Part shown: in pieces, positions 46,271 through 54,196 of the stretch
Layout: each line of letters starts with the position of its first letter
Position numbering within the stretch: position 1 is the first letter of the stretch
NCBI GenBank assembly: GCA_963675235.2
Contig: CAXXFU010000009.1
Span: forward strand, 1 to 64,000
From: JAHJQZ01 sp963675235
Lineage (GTDB): Bacteria; Pseudomonadota; Alphaproteobacteria; Rhizobiales; Devosiaceae
DNA length: 64,000 bases
Direction of reading: 5' to 3'
The notes under the pieces: generated by a model
The model's database searches: none
Told to the model about the DNA's origin: nothing
What the model saw: only the letters and a program-made list of their open reading frames with translations
Translations under genes and position numbers: made by a program

Positions 46271-46355
46271 GCGGGTGTGGTGAAACTGGTAGACACGCAA
46301 GATTTAGGTTCTTGTGCCGCAAGGCGTGGGGGTTCAAGTCCCTTCACCCGCACCA
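46271..46355 (+). tRNA. tRNA-Leu (anticodon TAG)
   Basis: 85 bases including an encoded CCA. Acceptor arms GCGGGTG (46271-46277) and CACCCGC (46345-46351), anticodon arm CAAGA-TTTAGGT-TCTTG giving anticodon TAG, a long variable arm (class II, TGCCGCAAGGCG) and T-arm GGGGGTTCAAGTCCCTT. Leucine identity follows from anticodon and variable arm. Confidence 0.96.
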
Positions 46356-46412
46356 GCCCCCAGGCGAGCTTCGATGCGATATCATGAGTTATAAGAAGAA
46401 CAGGAAGTCCCC

Positions 46413-47801
46413 ATGCAGGTGACAGAGACCCTCAATGACGGCCTGCGGCGCAAGTTGAACGTGGTCGTCCCCGCCGCCGATCTGGTGGCCAAGCGCGACG
46501 AACGCCTCAACGACCTCAAGGACCGCGCCAATATCAAGGGCTTCCGCCCCGGCAAGGTGCCGGTTGCCCATCTCAAGAAGCTGTATGGCCGCTCGGTGAT
46601 GTCCGAGGCCATGCAGGACGTCATCAACACAACGGTTCAGGACTCGCTGACCGAGCGCGAGGAACGCGCTGCGACCCAGCCCGAGATCGATCTGCCCGAG
46701 GATCAGGACGCCATCAACAAGGTGCTCGAGGGCAACGCCGACCTGACCTTCGAGGTCAGCTACGAGGTTCTCCCCAAGATCGAGCCGATGGATTTCAAGA
46801 CCATCAAGCTCGACATGCCGGTGGTCGAGATCGACGAGGCTGACGTTGAAAAGGAAGTCAATCGCGTCTTCATGTCGAACCGCGAGTTCGAGCCCAAGGG
46901 CGACAAGGCCAAGGTTGCCGAAGGCGACAAGCTCGGCCTGAAGTTCGTCGGCAAGATCGACGGCGAGCCCTTCGAGGGCGGCACGTCCGACCATGCCCAC
47001 CTGACCGTCGGGTCGGGCGAATACATCCCCGGCTTCGAGGAGCAGCTGATCGGCAAGACCGCCGGCAAGCCGCTTGAGGTCAAGGTCAGCTTCCCCGAGG
47101 ATTACGGCAGCGCCGAACTCGCCGGCAAGGACGCCGTGTTCGATGTCGAGATCCTGCACATCGATACGCCCAAGGCCGACGTGGCTCTGGACGACGCCTT
47201 TGCGCAGTCGATCGGACTTGAAAATCTCGAGCAGCTCAAGACCGAAGTCCGTCGCCAGATGGAACAGGCCCATGAGCAGATGGCGCGCCAGCGCATCAAG
47301 CGCCAGGTGCTCGACGCGCTTGACGACGGTCACAAGAGCGACGTTCCCGAAAAGCTTGTCGATGCCGAGTTCAACACCATCTGGCAGCGCGTCGTGCACG
47401 AGATCGAGCATCACGGCCGCAGCTTCGAGGACGAAGGCACGACCGAGGACGAGGCCAAGGCCCAGTATCGCACCATTGCCGAGCGTCGCGTGCGCCTTGG
47501 GCTGGTGATCGCCGAAATCGGCAACCGCAATTCCATCGAGGTCACCGAGGAAGAGCACCAGCAGGCGCTGGTTGCCGAAATCCGCCGGTTCCCCGGTCAG
47601 GAACAGCAGGTCTACGACTACTATCGCAACAATGCCGAGGCGCTGGCCCAGCTGCGCGCGCCGGTGTTCGAGAACAAGGTCGTCGATTTCATCATCGAGC
47701 TGGCCGAGAAGAGCGAAACCAAGATGACCCGCGCCGAACTGGCCAAGCTCATCGAGGAAGACGAAGCCGCCCAGGAAGTGCCTGAAGAGCACAACCACTG
47801 A
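46413..47801 (+). CDS. tig: Trigger factor
   Basis: Ribosome-bound chaperone and peptidyl-prolyl isomerase that meets nascent chains. 462 residues. N-terminal ribosome-binding signature in ANIKGFRPGKVPVAHLKKLYG; FKBP-type PPIase domain at about 160-245 (LGLKFVGKIDGEPFEGG, FEEQLIGKTAGKPLEV); helical C-terminal chaperone arms to residue 462. SD AGGAAG before the ATG. It starts 57 bp after tRNA-Leu and ends in a strong terminator. Substrates then feed ClpXP and Lon, encoded 8-11 kb away. Confidence 0.97.
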   Translation: MQVTETLNDGLRRKLNVVVPAADLVAKRDERLNDLKDRANIKGFRPGKVPVAHLKKLYGRSVMSEAMQDVINTTVQDSLTEREERAATQPEIDLPEDQDAINKVLEGNADLTFEVSYEVLPKIEPMDFKTIKLDMPVVEIDEADVEKEVNRVFMSNREFEPKGDKAKVAEGDKLGLKFVGKIDGEPFEGGTSDHAHLTVGSGEYIPGFEEQLIGKTAGKPLEVKVSFPEDYGSAELAGKDAVFDVEILHIDTPKADVALDDAFAQSIGLENLEQLKTEVRRQMEQAHEQMARQRIKRQVLDALDDGHKSDVPEKLVDAEFNTIWQRVVHEIEHHGRSFEDEGTTEDEAKAQYRTIAERRVRLGLVIAEIGNRNSIEVTEEEHQQALVAEIRRFPGQEQQVYDYYRNNAEALAQLRAPVFENKVVDFIIELAEKSETKMTRAELAKLIEEDEAAQEVPEEHNH

Positions 47802-47825
47802 TCGGTTCTGCCAGGCGAATTCATG

Positions 47826-47854
47826 AAAGGGCCCCGCACTGCGGGGCCTTTTTT
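47826..47854 (+). terminator. Intrinsic terminator after tig
   Basis: Stem GGCCCCGC/GCGGGGCC (47830-47837, 47841-47848), 3-nt loop, followed by TTTTTT. Confidence 0.9.
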
Positions 47855-47996
47855 CGTTGGCGCCAGGACGACATCGCGATTTGGCATCACGGGCGTGCTG
47901 GCAGGTCGACGGGCAGTGGTTTTTTCGTGCACCCTGTCACGTTCTGGTCCGTTTTGGGAGGAATGGGTCTAGTATAGGAATGCAATGGAGGCCGAT

Positions 47997-49484
47997 ATGT
48001 CCGACTCGCTTGTCCTTCTTACCCCGACCGAAATGGGACGCGCCGACGCGCTCGCCGCAGACAGCGGCGTTGCCTCGCTGACGCTGATGGAGAATGCCGG
48101 GCGGGCCGTGACCGATGCCGTCACCAGGCGATTCTCGCCGCGCCGGACCCTGGTCCTGTGCGGACCGGGGAACAATGGCGGTGACGGTTTCGTTGTGGCG
48201 CGTCTGTTGAGTGAGGCCGGCTGGAAAGTCGACCTGGCGCTGTTCGGAACGCTCGACAAGCTCAAGGGCGATGCTGCGGCCAATGCCAGGCGCTGGGAAG
48301 GGCCGGTGCTGCCGGCAAGTCCGGATCTCGTCGCCAAGGCCGATCTCATCGTCGATGCGCTTCTCGGCGCCGGGCTCGACCGCGATGTCACCGGGCCGCT
48401 CGCCGATATCATCACGGCGATGGACGGGTTTCCGGCGCCGATCGTCGCCATCGATACCCCCAGCGGGCTCGACGGCGCCACCGGTGCGGTGCGTGGCGTG
48501 GCCGCTGCGGCCAATCTGACGGTGACCTTCTTCCGCAAGAAGCCCGGTCATCTGCTCGATCCGGGGCACACGCTCTGTGGCGAACTGGTTCTCGCCGATA
48601 TCGGCATCCCGGGGGCGGTGCTCGCCGAAATCGACGCCAAGACCTATGCCAACGAACCCGAACTCTGGCAGGTGCCGCTGCCCAGTCCTGGCGGTCACAA
48701 ATATAGCCGCGGCCATTGCGTTGTCTGGTCTGGAGACGAACTTCACGCCGGCGCGGCACGCCTGTGCGCCTACGGTGCGCTCAGAGCGGGGGCGGGGCTG
48801 GTCTCGCTGGCCGGTTCGCGCCCGGCGTTGCTGGTGCATGCAGCACAGGTAACGGCTTTGATGCTGCGCGAAGCGGACGGTGCGGCAGCACTGGCCGACC
48901 TGCTTTCCGATAGGCGCCTGAATGCCCTGGTGATCGGGCCGGCGGCCGGCATCGGCGAGAACACGCGCGGCGCCGTGAAGGCCGGCCTCGGTTCCGGCGC
49001 CGCCGTCGTCGTCGACGCCGACGGGCTGACCAGTTTCGAAATCGACATGGCAATGCTGGCCTCGGATATCGAGGCCATGCCCGATCGCCCGGTGGTCATG
49101 ACCCCGCATGAAGGCGAATTCGCCCGCCTGTTCCCCGATATCTCCGGCAACAAGCTGTCACGGGCGCGGGCTGCTGCCGAACGGATGGGGGCCGTGGTCG
49201 TGCTCAAGGGTGCCGACACGGTTATCGCCGCTCCGGACGGGCGCGTCGCCATCAGCAACAACGCCCCGCCGACACTGGCCACCGCCGGCTCGGGCGACGT
49301 GCTTTCAGGTATCATCGGCGGCCTGCTCGCCGCAGGTATGGGCGGCTTCGAGGCCGCGGCCGCCGGGGTTTGGATTCACGGCGAAGCTGCCAACGGCTTT
49401 GGCGGGCCGGGGCTGATTGCCGAGGATCTGCCGGGTCTCATTCCCGACGTGCTGCAGGATCTGGTCGAAGGAAGCCGGGCCTGA
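47997..49484 (+). CDS. nnrD: Bifunctional NAD(P)H-hydrate epimerase / ADP-dependent dehydratase
   Basis: Metabolite-repair enzyme restoring damaged NAD(P)H hydrates. 495 residues. The N-terminal YjeF epimerase domain (about 1-210) has NAGRAVTDAV, CGPGNNGGDGFVVARLL and DTPSGLDGATG; the C-terminal dehydratase domain (about 220-490) has HKYSRGH, PHEGEFARLFPD, VVVLKGADTVIA and the catalytic Asp motif ATAGSGDVLSGIIGG. I start at ATG 47997 because of GGAGG 5 nt upstream; ATG 47985 adds four residues. Close to glnB in many Hyphomicrobiales, though tig and a tRNA intervene here. Confidence 0.94.
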   Translation: MSDSLVLLTPTEMGRADALAADSGVASLTLMENAGRAVTDAVTRRFSPRRTLVLCGPGNNGGDGFVVARLLSEAGWKVDLALFGTLDKLKGDAAANARRWEGPVLPASPDLVAKADLIVDALLGAGLDRDVTGPLADIITAMDGFPAPIVAIDTPSGLDGATGAVRGVAAAANLTVTFFRKKPGHLLDPGHTLCGELVLADIGIPGAVLAEIDAKTYANEPELWQVPLPSPGGHKYSRGHCVVWSGDELHAGAARLCAYGALRAGAGLVSLAGSRPALLVHAAQVTALMLREADGAAALADLLSDRRLNALVIGPAAGIGENTRGAVKAGLGSGAAVVVDADGLTSFEIDMAMLASDIEAMPDRPVVMTPHEGEFARLFPDISGNKLSRARAAAERMGAVVVLKGADTVIAAPDGRVAISNNAPPTLATAGSGDVLSGIIGGLLAAGMGGFEAAAAGVWIHGEAANGFGGPGLIAEDLPGLIPDVLQDLVEGSRA

Positions 49485-49498
49485 GCAGAATCCCGCGC

Positions 49499-49999
49499 AT
49501 GGCACCCGACAGCCTGTCCACCGCCGAGCGGGCGGCATTGGTCAGGCTCGGCCGGGTGATGAACGAGGCGCGCGATCCGTGGTGTCTGATCGGCGGGGCT
49601 GCGGCCCTGCTTCATGGCGCCGAAGTGTCCCGGCTCCGCGATATCGACGTACTGGTTTCGCTGCACGATGCGCGGGCGATCCTTGACCGGCTCGGTCTCG
49701 CACCCGAGGTGAAGACCGCGTCTGACAGGTTCCGCTCCGCCTGTTTCGGCACCTGGGACGCCAGCGGGGTGCCGGTCGAATTCATGGCCGATTTCAGCGT
49801 CTTCGCCGATGGCAAGTGGATCCCGGTCGTTCCCGAACCGGCCGAAACGATCGGCATTGGCGGGATCGAGCTATTTCTGCCGTCGCTTGCCGGTCTGATC
49901 GCCATGTACCGGCTGTTCGGCCGCGACAAGGACCGCGAACGCATCGCCGGTCTCGAGGCGCTGGCGAGACGGCAAGCCGGGACGGTCCCGGGGATTTGA
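49499..49999 (+). CDS. Nucleotidyltransferase-like protein
   Basis: A 166-residue protein with the start of a minimal nucleotidyltransferase fold: WCLIGGAAALLHGAEVSRL followed by DIDVLV, where G-G and DxD are the usual nucleotide and metal motifs. The region VPVEFMADFSVFADGKWI could supply the third acidic residue. The C-terminal helix AMYRLFGRDKDRERIAGLEAL resembles that in toxin-like or AbiEii/MNT proteins. No HEPN or antitoxin partner is adjacent. ATG 49499 follows the nnrD stop by 14 bp, suggesting one transcript. Biological role unknown. Confidence 0.7.
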   Translation: MAPDSLSTAERAALVRLGRVMNEARDPWCLIGGAAALLHGAEVSRLRDIDVLVSLHDARAILDRLGLAPEVKTASDRFRSACFGTWDASGVPVEFMADFSVFADGKWIPVVPEPAETIGIGGIELFLPSLAGLIAMYRLFGRDKDRERIAGLEALARRQAGTVPGI

Positions 50000-50009
50000 C
50001 CTCGATCAA
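49996..50009. promoter_or_regulatory. FNR/FixK-type box upstream of ubiTUV
   Basis: TTGAC-CTCG-ATCAA matches the FNR-family consensus TTGAT-N4-ATCAA at 9 of 10 positions. It lies 69 bp before the ubiT start and overlaps the stop of the preceding gene. Confidence 0.65.
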
Positions 50010-50077
50010 GCAGGAGTTCCCGACCCGGTGCTAGGCCGTTTGCGGACGTTTTGTCCCAGGCGCCCGGAGGTCTTGTT

Positions 50078-50566
50078 GTGCCCTTGCTGATGCCTTTGTT
50101 CCTGAGGGTTGTGCCGCTGTTTGTCGTGCAGGCGGCATTCGATCGCATCGTCACCAATATCCATCGCGACAGGCCGCGCCTGTTCGCGCGCATGGGGGCG
50201 TCATCGAAAAAGACCATCCTGATCGACCCCACCGATATGCATTTCGTTGTCCGCCTGAGCCCGGACATGGACAAGCCCGACATGCGCGCCTTCAAGCGCA
50301 GCGAGGTGCCCGAGTGCGATGCCCAGATCAGGGGCTCGTTCGAGGAGCTGTTCAAGATGCTGGACACCCAGCTCGACGGCGATGCGCTGTTCTTCTCGCG
50401 CACCCTCAAGGTCACGGGCGATCTCGAGGTCGTGGTGGCCCTGCGCAACGCGCTCGACGATATCGACGGCTCGATCGCCAGCGATGTCGCGGCGCTGTTT
50501 GGTCCGCCCGGCGAAGTCTTCCTGTCCTTCATGCGCCACCGGCAAAAGAGCGTCGCCCATGCCTGA
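50078..50566 (+). CDS. ubiT: UbiT, SCP2-domain accessory factor of anaerobic ubiquinone synthesis
   Basis: A 162-residue SCP2 (sterol carrier) domain protein. UbiT binds prenylated quinone intermediates and is essential for oxygen-independent ubiquinone formation in proteobacteria. Hydrophobic start (VPLLMPLFLRVVPLFVVQAAF), then VVRLSPDMDKPDMRAF, ALFFSRTLKVTGDLEVVVALRN, the UbiT-typical core. GTG 50078 with GGAGG 7 nt upstream is chosen over TTG 50051. The stop overlaps the start of ubiU. Order ubiT-ubiU-ubiV confirms the assignment. Confidence 0.92.
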   Translation: MPLLMPLFLRVVPLFVVQAAFDRIVTNIHRDRPRLFARMGASSKKTILIDPTDMHFVVRLSPDMDKPDMRAFKRSEVPECDAQIRGSFEELFKMLDTQLDGDALFFSRTLKVTGDLEVVVALRNALDDIDGSIASDVAALFGPPGEVFLSFMRHRQKSVAHA

Positions 50567-51581
50567 AACGACTTCCGAACAAAAGCTCCGCCCGGAACTG
50601 CTGTGTCCAGCGGGCACGCCGGCAGCTCTCAGAACCGCTGTCGATGCCGGTGCGGACGCGGTCTATTGCGGCCTGGCGCGGCGTTCGAACGTCCGCAATT
50701 TCCCTGGCCTCAACTTCATGCCGGACGAGTTCGTCGAAGGTGTTGCCTACGCCCATGAGCGCGGCGCCAAGGTGCTGATGGCGACCAATACCTTCCCGCC
50801 GGGCGACGACATGAAGGACTGGACCGAGACCATCGACATCGCCGCCGATGCCGGGGCCGATGCGGCGATCATCGCCGATATCGGGGTTGCCGCCTATGCC
50901 GCCGAGAAATATCCGCAGCTCAGGTTGCACCTGTCCGTACAGGCCGGGGCGGCGTCTCCGGAAGCAATCCAGTTCTTCACCAGCCATTTCAACGTCAAGC
51001 GCGTCGTGCTGCCGCGCATCCTGACCATCAAGGAAATCAAGGCCCTGAAGGCCGAGATCGACTGCGAGCTCGAGACCTTCATCTTCGGCAATGTCGGCAT
51101 GATGGCCGAGGGCCGCTGTTCGCTGACGAGCTATGTCACCGGCGTGTCGACCAATATGGACGGCATGTGCTCGCCGCCCGAGCATGTCCGCTTCGAGGAA
51201 AACGCCGACGGCTCGATGAACTCCATCCTCGGCGATGTCACCATCGACTGCTTTTCCGCAGACGAGAAGGCGGGCTATCCGACGATCTGCAAGGGCCGGT
51301 ACTGGAACGCTGCGCACGAGGAGCCCTATTACGCCTTCGACGAGCCCAACACGCTCAACATCGCCAACATGCTGCCCGAACTGATCGAGGCCGGCGTGAC
51401 GGCGCTGAAGATCGAGGGCCGGCAGCGCAGCCGCGCCTATGTCCGCGAGGTCGTCGCGGCCTATCGCGAGGCGGTGGACAATATTCTGGCCGGACGGGAG
51501 CCCGATCTCGGCGATCTCGCCGCACTGACCGAGGGACGGCGCCAGACCAAGGGCGCCTATGCCACCAAGGCCTGGCGCTAG
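50559..51581 (+). CDS. ubiU: UbiU, U32-family Fe-S protein of anaerobic ubiquinone synthesis
   Basis: Forms a heterodimer with UbiV and performs O2-independent hydroxylations in ubiquinone synthesis using prephenate as oxygen donor (known from E. coli). 340 residues: ELLCPAGTPAALRTAVDAGA at the start, EGRCSLTSYVTG, AGYPTICKGRY, TALKIEGRQRSRAYV. Cysteines C187, C204 and C244 align with three of the four E. coli cluster ligands; the first ligand is replaced by Gly180 (FGNVGMMAEGRC), while an extra Cys231 occurs in VTIDCFSADE. So the [4Fe-4S] ligand set may be rearranged. Overlaps ubiT; ubiV follows after 21 bp. Confidence 0.94.
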   Translation: MPETTSEQKLRPELLCPAGTPAALRTAVDAGADAVYCGLARRSNVRNFPGLNFMPDEFVEGVAYAHERGAKVLMATNTFPPGDDMKDWTETIDIAADAGADAAIIADIGVAAYAAEKYPQLRLHLSVQAGAASPEAIQFFTSHFNVKRVVLPRILTIKEIKALKAEIDCELETFIFGNVGMMAEGRCSLTSYVTGVSTNMDGMCSPPEHVRFEENADGSMNSILGDVTIDCFSADEKAGYPTICKGRYWNAAHEEPYYAFDEPNTLNIANMLPELIEAGVTALKIEGRQRSRAYVREVVAAYREAVDNILAGREPDLGDLAALTEGRRQTKGAYATKAWR

Positions 51582-51602
51582 AGCGGACGAGGGAACACGA
51601 AC

Positions 51603-52511
51603 ATGACAACAAGCATCACCCTCGGACCGCTGTTCTTCCACTGGTCGGCCGACAAGATGGTGGATTTCTATGCCCGCATCGCCGACGAGGCCGAAGTCGA
51701 TACCGTCTATCTCGGCGAGGTCATCTGCTCCAAGCGCATCGCCCTGTTCGAGAAGCGCTATGACGAGATGCGCGACCGGCTGGTCCGGGGCGGCAAGAAG
51801 GTGGTGTTCTCGACACTGGCCGAAGTGGCGGTCAATCTCGACCGCAAGCACGTCAAATCGATCTGCGAACGTACCGATGAGGAAATCGAGGCCAATGATG
51901 CCTCGGCGCTGACGCTGCTCGACGGCCGTCCGTTCCGCGTCGGGCAGTTGTTCAACTGCTACAATGTCGGAGCGCTCGACTATCTCGTCAAACTCGGCGC
52001 CACCCATGTCGCCGTGCCGGTCGAGATGCGCCGTGCCGGCATCGCGGCGCTGGCCAAACGTGCCGGTGAGCACGGCATTGGCGTTGAGGCCCAGGTCTTC
52101 GGGCGGGCGCCGCTGGCGCTGTCGGTCCGGTGCTATGCCGCCCGGGCGCGCGAACGCCACAAGGACAATTGCCTGTTCGTGTGCGAGGAGGAGCCGGACG
52201 GTCTCGACCTGCACGCCCTCAACAACGATCGCTTCCTGACCATCAACGGTATCCAGACCCTGTCGCGGCATTACCTGTCGCTGGCCGGCGAGGTGGCAGA
52301 GCTTCAAGAACTGGGCGTGACCCATTTGCGGCTCTCGCCCCACACCGGCGACATGGTCAAGGTGGCGCATGCCTTCCGCGAACTGGCCGACGGCAGGATG
52401 GCGCCCGATGAGGCGCAGGCGCAACTGGCCGAAGCCCAGCCCGAGGCGCTGTTCTCCAACGGCTTCTTCTACGGCGTGCCTGGTAGCCAGCGGATGGGTG
52501 CGCTCGCCTGA
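51603..52511 (+). CDS. ubiV: UbiV, U32-family Fe-S protein of anaerobic ubiquinone synthesis
   Basis: Partner of UbiU. 302 residues. All four expected cluster cysteines are visible: one in LGEVICSKRIALF and three in SVRCYAARARERHKDNCLFVC. LFNCYNVGALDYLVKLG, GIQTLSRHY and HLRLSPHTGDM are family blocks. It is the last gene of the ubiTUV group. The set implies that the organism makes ubiquinone without oxygen, for example during denitrification or microoxic growth (inference). Confidence 0.95.
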   Translation: MTTSITLGPLFFHWSADKMVDFYARIADEAEVDTVYLGEVICSKRIALFEKRYDEMRDRLVRGGKKVVFSTLAEVAVNLDRKHVKSICERTDEEIEANDASALTLLDGRPFRVGQLFNCYNVGALDYLVKLGATHVAVPVEMRRAGIAALAKRAGEHGIGVEAQVFGRAPLALSVRCYAARARERHKDNCLFVCEEEPDGLDLHALNNDRFLTINGIQTLSRHYLSLAGEVAELQELGVTHLRLSPHTGDMVKVAHAFRELADGRMAPDEAQAQLAEAQPEALFSNGFFYGVPGSQRMGALA

Positions 52512-52516
52512 GGCTG

Positions 52517-52560
52517 GCGTTTTCGAACCGCATGACCGGTTCCCACTTTGCTGAAAACGC
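52517..52560. repeat. Nested palindromic element between ubiV and araC-like gene
   Basis: Outer arms GCGTTTTC/GAAAACGC (52517-52524, 52553-52560) and inner arms GAACCG/CGGTTC (52525-52530, 52537-52542). Its core resembles dispersed rhizobial repeats containing AAAGTGGGAACCGG (from memory). It lies between two convergent genes and may end both transcripts. Confidence 0.5.
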
Positions 52561-52569
52561 TCCAGGCGC

Positions 52570-53382
52570 CTAGCGCGCCGGCTCGCCCGTCACCGGCAGC
52601 CAGATCTCGACCCCGTCGCGTCCGTCGGCCCGTGGCAGTTCGCAAACGAAATTGCCCGCCGGCCTGTCGCGCAGTTGCGGCAACAGCGTGTCGAAGATCA
52701 TCTCGTAGGCAAGGCCAATACGCTGGCCACCATCATCGACCAGGAAACGCCGGCAGGTCGCGGCGGGAATGTCGATCGATACGAAAGGCAGGGGCGGCGG
52801 CGCGTCGCCCTCGTGCACGAATCCGGCGACGCAGGTGTAGGCCGCCTCGGGATCGCCCTGCCAGAACGCAACCTGGCGGAAGGCGCCCAGCGCGATCTCC
52901 ATTTCCCTCTCGGCGATGAGTTTCATGAGTCGTTGCCACAGCGCCGCCGGTCCTGTCGGGTCGGCGTGGACATCAACGGCGAGCCCGCTGAGCCTGAAGG
53001 CGTCGAGCCGGACCCGTTCGGCGGCGACGACAAGCTCGGGACGGGTCTCCCCGCCGTTGCGGGCGCGCCGGAAGGCCGAGGGCGTCAGGCCGGTACGGCG
53101 GCGAAAGGCGCGTGCGAAGGTCGTTACGTCATTGAAGCCGCAATCGAGCGCCACATCGACCACGCGCGACCCCTCGGAAGTCAGTCGTCCGGCAGCGCGT
53201 TCGACGCGTTTGGACAGGACCCAACTTGCCGGGCTTTCGCCGACAACGGCGGCGAAGGCGCGCGAGAAATACGGCGTGGAGTAGCCGGCGCGGCGCGCCA
53301 GCACCTCGACCGCCAGATCCTCGTCGAGATGATCGGCGGCCCAGGTCATGACTTCGCGGATGACGGCCTTTGTCGTGTGCAT
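52570..53382 (-). CDS. AraC-family regulator with GyrI-like effector domain
   Basis: A 270-residue regulator. The N-terminal AraC double HTH (about residues 5-105; VLARRAGYSTPYFSRAFAAV, then VVDVALDCGFNDVTTFARAFRR) is followed by a GyrI-like effector-binding domain (about 115-270; LVVAAERVRLDAFRLSGL ... VEIWLPV). This Rob/SoxS-like plan is typical of regulators of efflux and xenobiotic response. ATG 53382 starts at the HTH; the open frame upstream overlaps trmO. A stand-alone domain of the same effector family lies at 13.4 kb. Target unknown. Confidence 0.87.
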   Translation of the reverse strand: MHTTKAVIREVMTWAADHLDEDLAVEVLARRAGYSTPYFSRAFAAVVGESPASWVLSKRVERAAGRLTSEGSRVVDVALDCGFNDVTTFARAFRRRTGLTPSAFRRARNGGETRPELVVAAERVRLDAFRLSGLAVDVHADPTGPAALWQRLMKLIAEREMEIALGAFRQVAFWQGDPEAAYTCVAGFVHEGDAPPPLPFVSIDIPAATCRRFLVDDGGQRIGLAYEMIFDTLLPQLRDRPAGNFVCELPRADGRDGVEIWLPVTGEPAR

Positions 53383-53471
53383 CACCGCGAATCTAGGCCG
53401 GCGGCGGCGCGAGCTGAAGCGGCGGTTCTGCTTCAGCTCGTCGCAGCAAACCGGGGATGGTTCAACCATCG

Positions 53472-53942
53472 TCAGCACTTGAAGACTGCGGCCCAGTCGA
53501 AGTCGCCGGAGGTCTCGATAGATTGCGGCCAGCGCGCGCACCAGCTCGGCATCTCCGGCCTTTCCACCCGATCGGCCGCGGGCTGGTAGGGCTTGATGTC
53601 GAGAATGGGCGAATTGGGTTCGCAATCGATCCAGCCCACCCGCAACACGCCGGTCTCGGCATCGACACCGGTCAGTGCCGCAACCGTGACGCAGACCGGG
53701 TTGGGCCTCAGGGGCGAGCGCGTCGAGAACACGCCGAGTTGCTCGGGTGCTTCGGTGTAGGGCGCCGGGCCGACATACTTGTCCGCCGGCAGTTCGGGCA
53801 GCTGGTCGGCGTGCCAGACCAGGATGATCCACTTGAACTCTTCGAGCCCGACCAGCCCGGGGCGGTAGGGAGCATCGATCTCGACAACATGATCGTCGCC
53901 CTCAAGGCGGACGCGGCCGATGGGCGAATAGGAAACGGACAT
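53472..53942 (-). CDS. trmO: tRNA (N6-threonylcarbamoyladenosine37-N6)-methyltransferase TrmO
   Basis: UPF0066/TsaA-family protein, 156 residues, which in E. coli TrmO methylates t6A37 in threonine tRNAs using SAM. YSPIGRVRLEGDD at the start, EEFKWIILVWHADQL and the signature FSTRSPLRPNPVCVTVAAL with the SAM-binding RSPxRPNP motif, then LDIKPYQP. SD AAAGGAG lies before ATG 53942. This is the short single-domain form. Between the AraC-like gene and an unknown HTH gene, all on the minus strand. Confidence 0.88.
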   Translation of the reverse strand: MSVSYSPIGRVRLEGDDHVVEIDAPYRPGLVGLEEFKWIILVWHADQLPELPADKYVGPAPYTEAPEQLGVFSTRSPLRPNPVCVTVAALTGVDAETGVLRVGWIDCEPNSPILDIKPYQPAADRVERPEMPSWCARWPQSIETSGDFDWAAVFKC

Positions 53943-54196
53943 GGAAAGCTCCTTTGCGGCGATGCCGGGAAGGGGCCCCGGCGACGCGGCAGCCATAGGA
54001 TAGGAGCGCCGCCAAGCGCGCGGCGATTTGCGCCGCCGATGCGGAACAAGCCGGCGTTTTATAACCTGTTTGCCGCGAGCGCCGTTCTGCATGCGGCTCT
54101 GTCCGCAAGACAGCGAGCCCTCCGTCTCGGCGCTTTGCGCTTTGACGCAAAAAGAGCAACGCGAGCTTTCGGGCGTCCTGATAGGAAATGAGGCGC

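Noticed and set aside
45758..46300. A 180-codon minus-strand frame between glnB and tig
   Set aside because: It runs through the antisense of tRNA-Leu and has no family resemblance.
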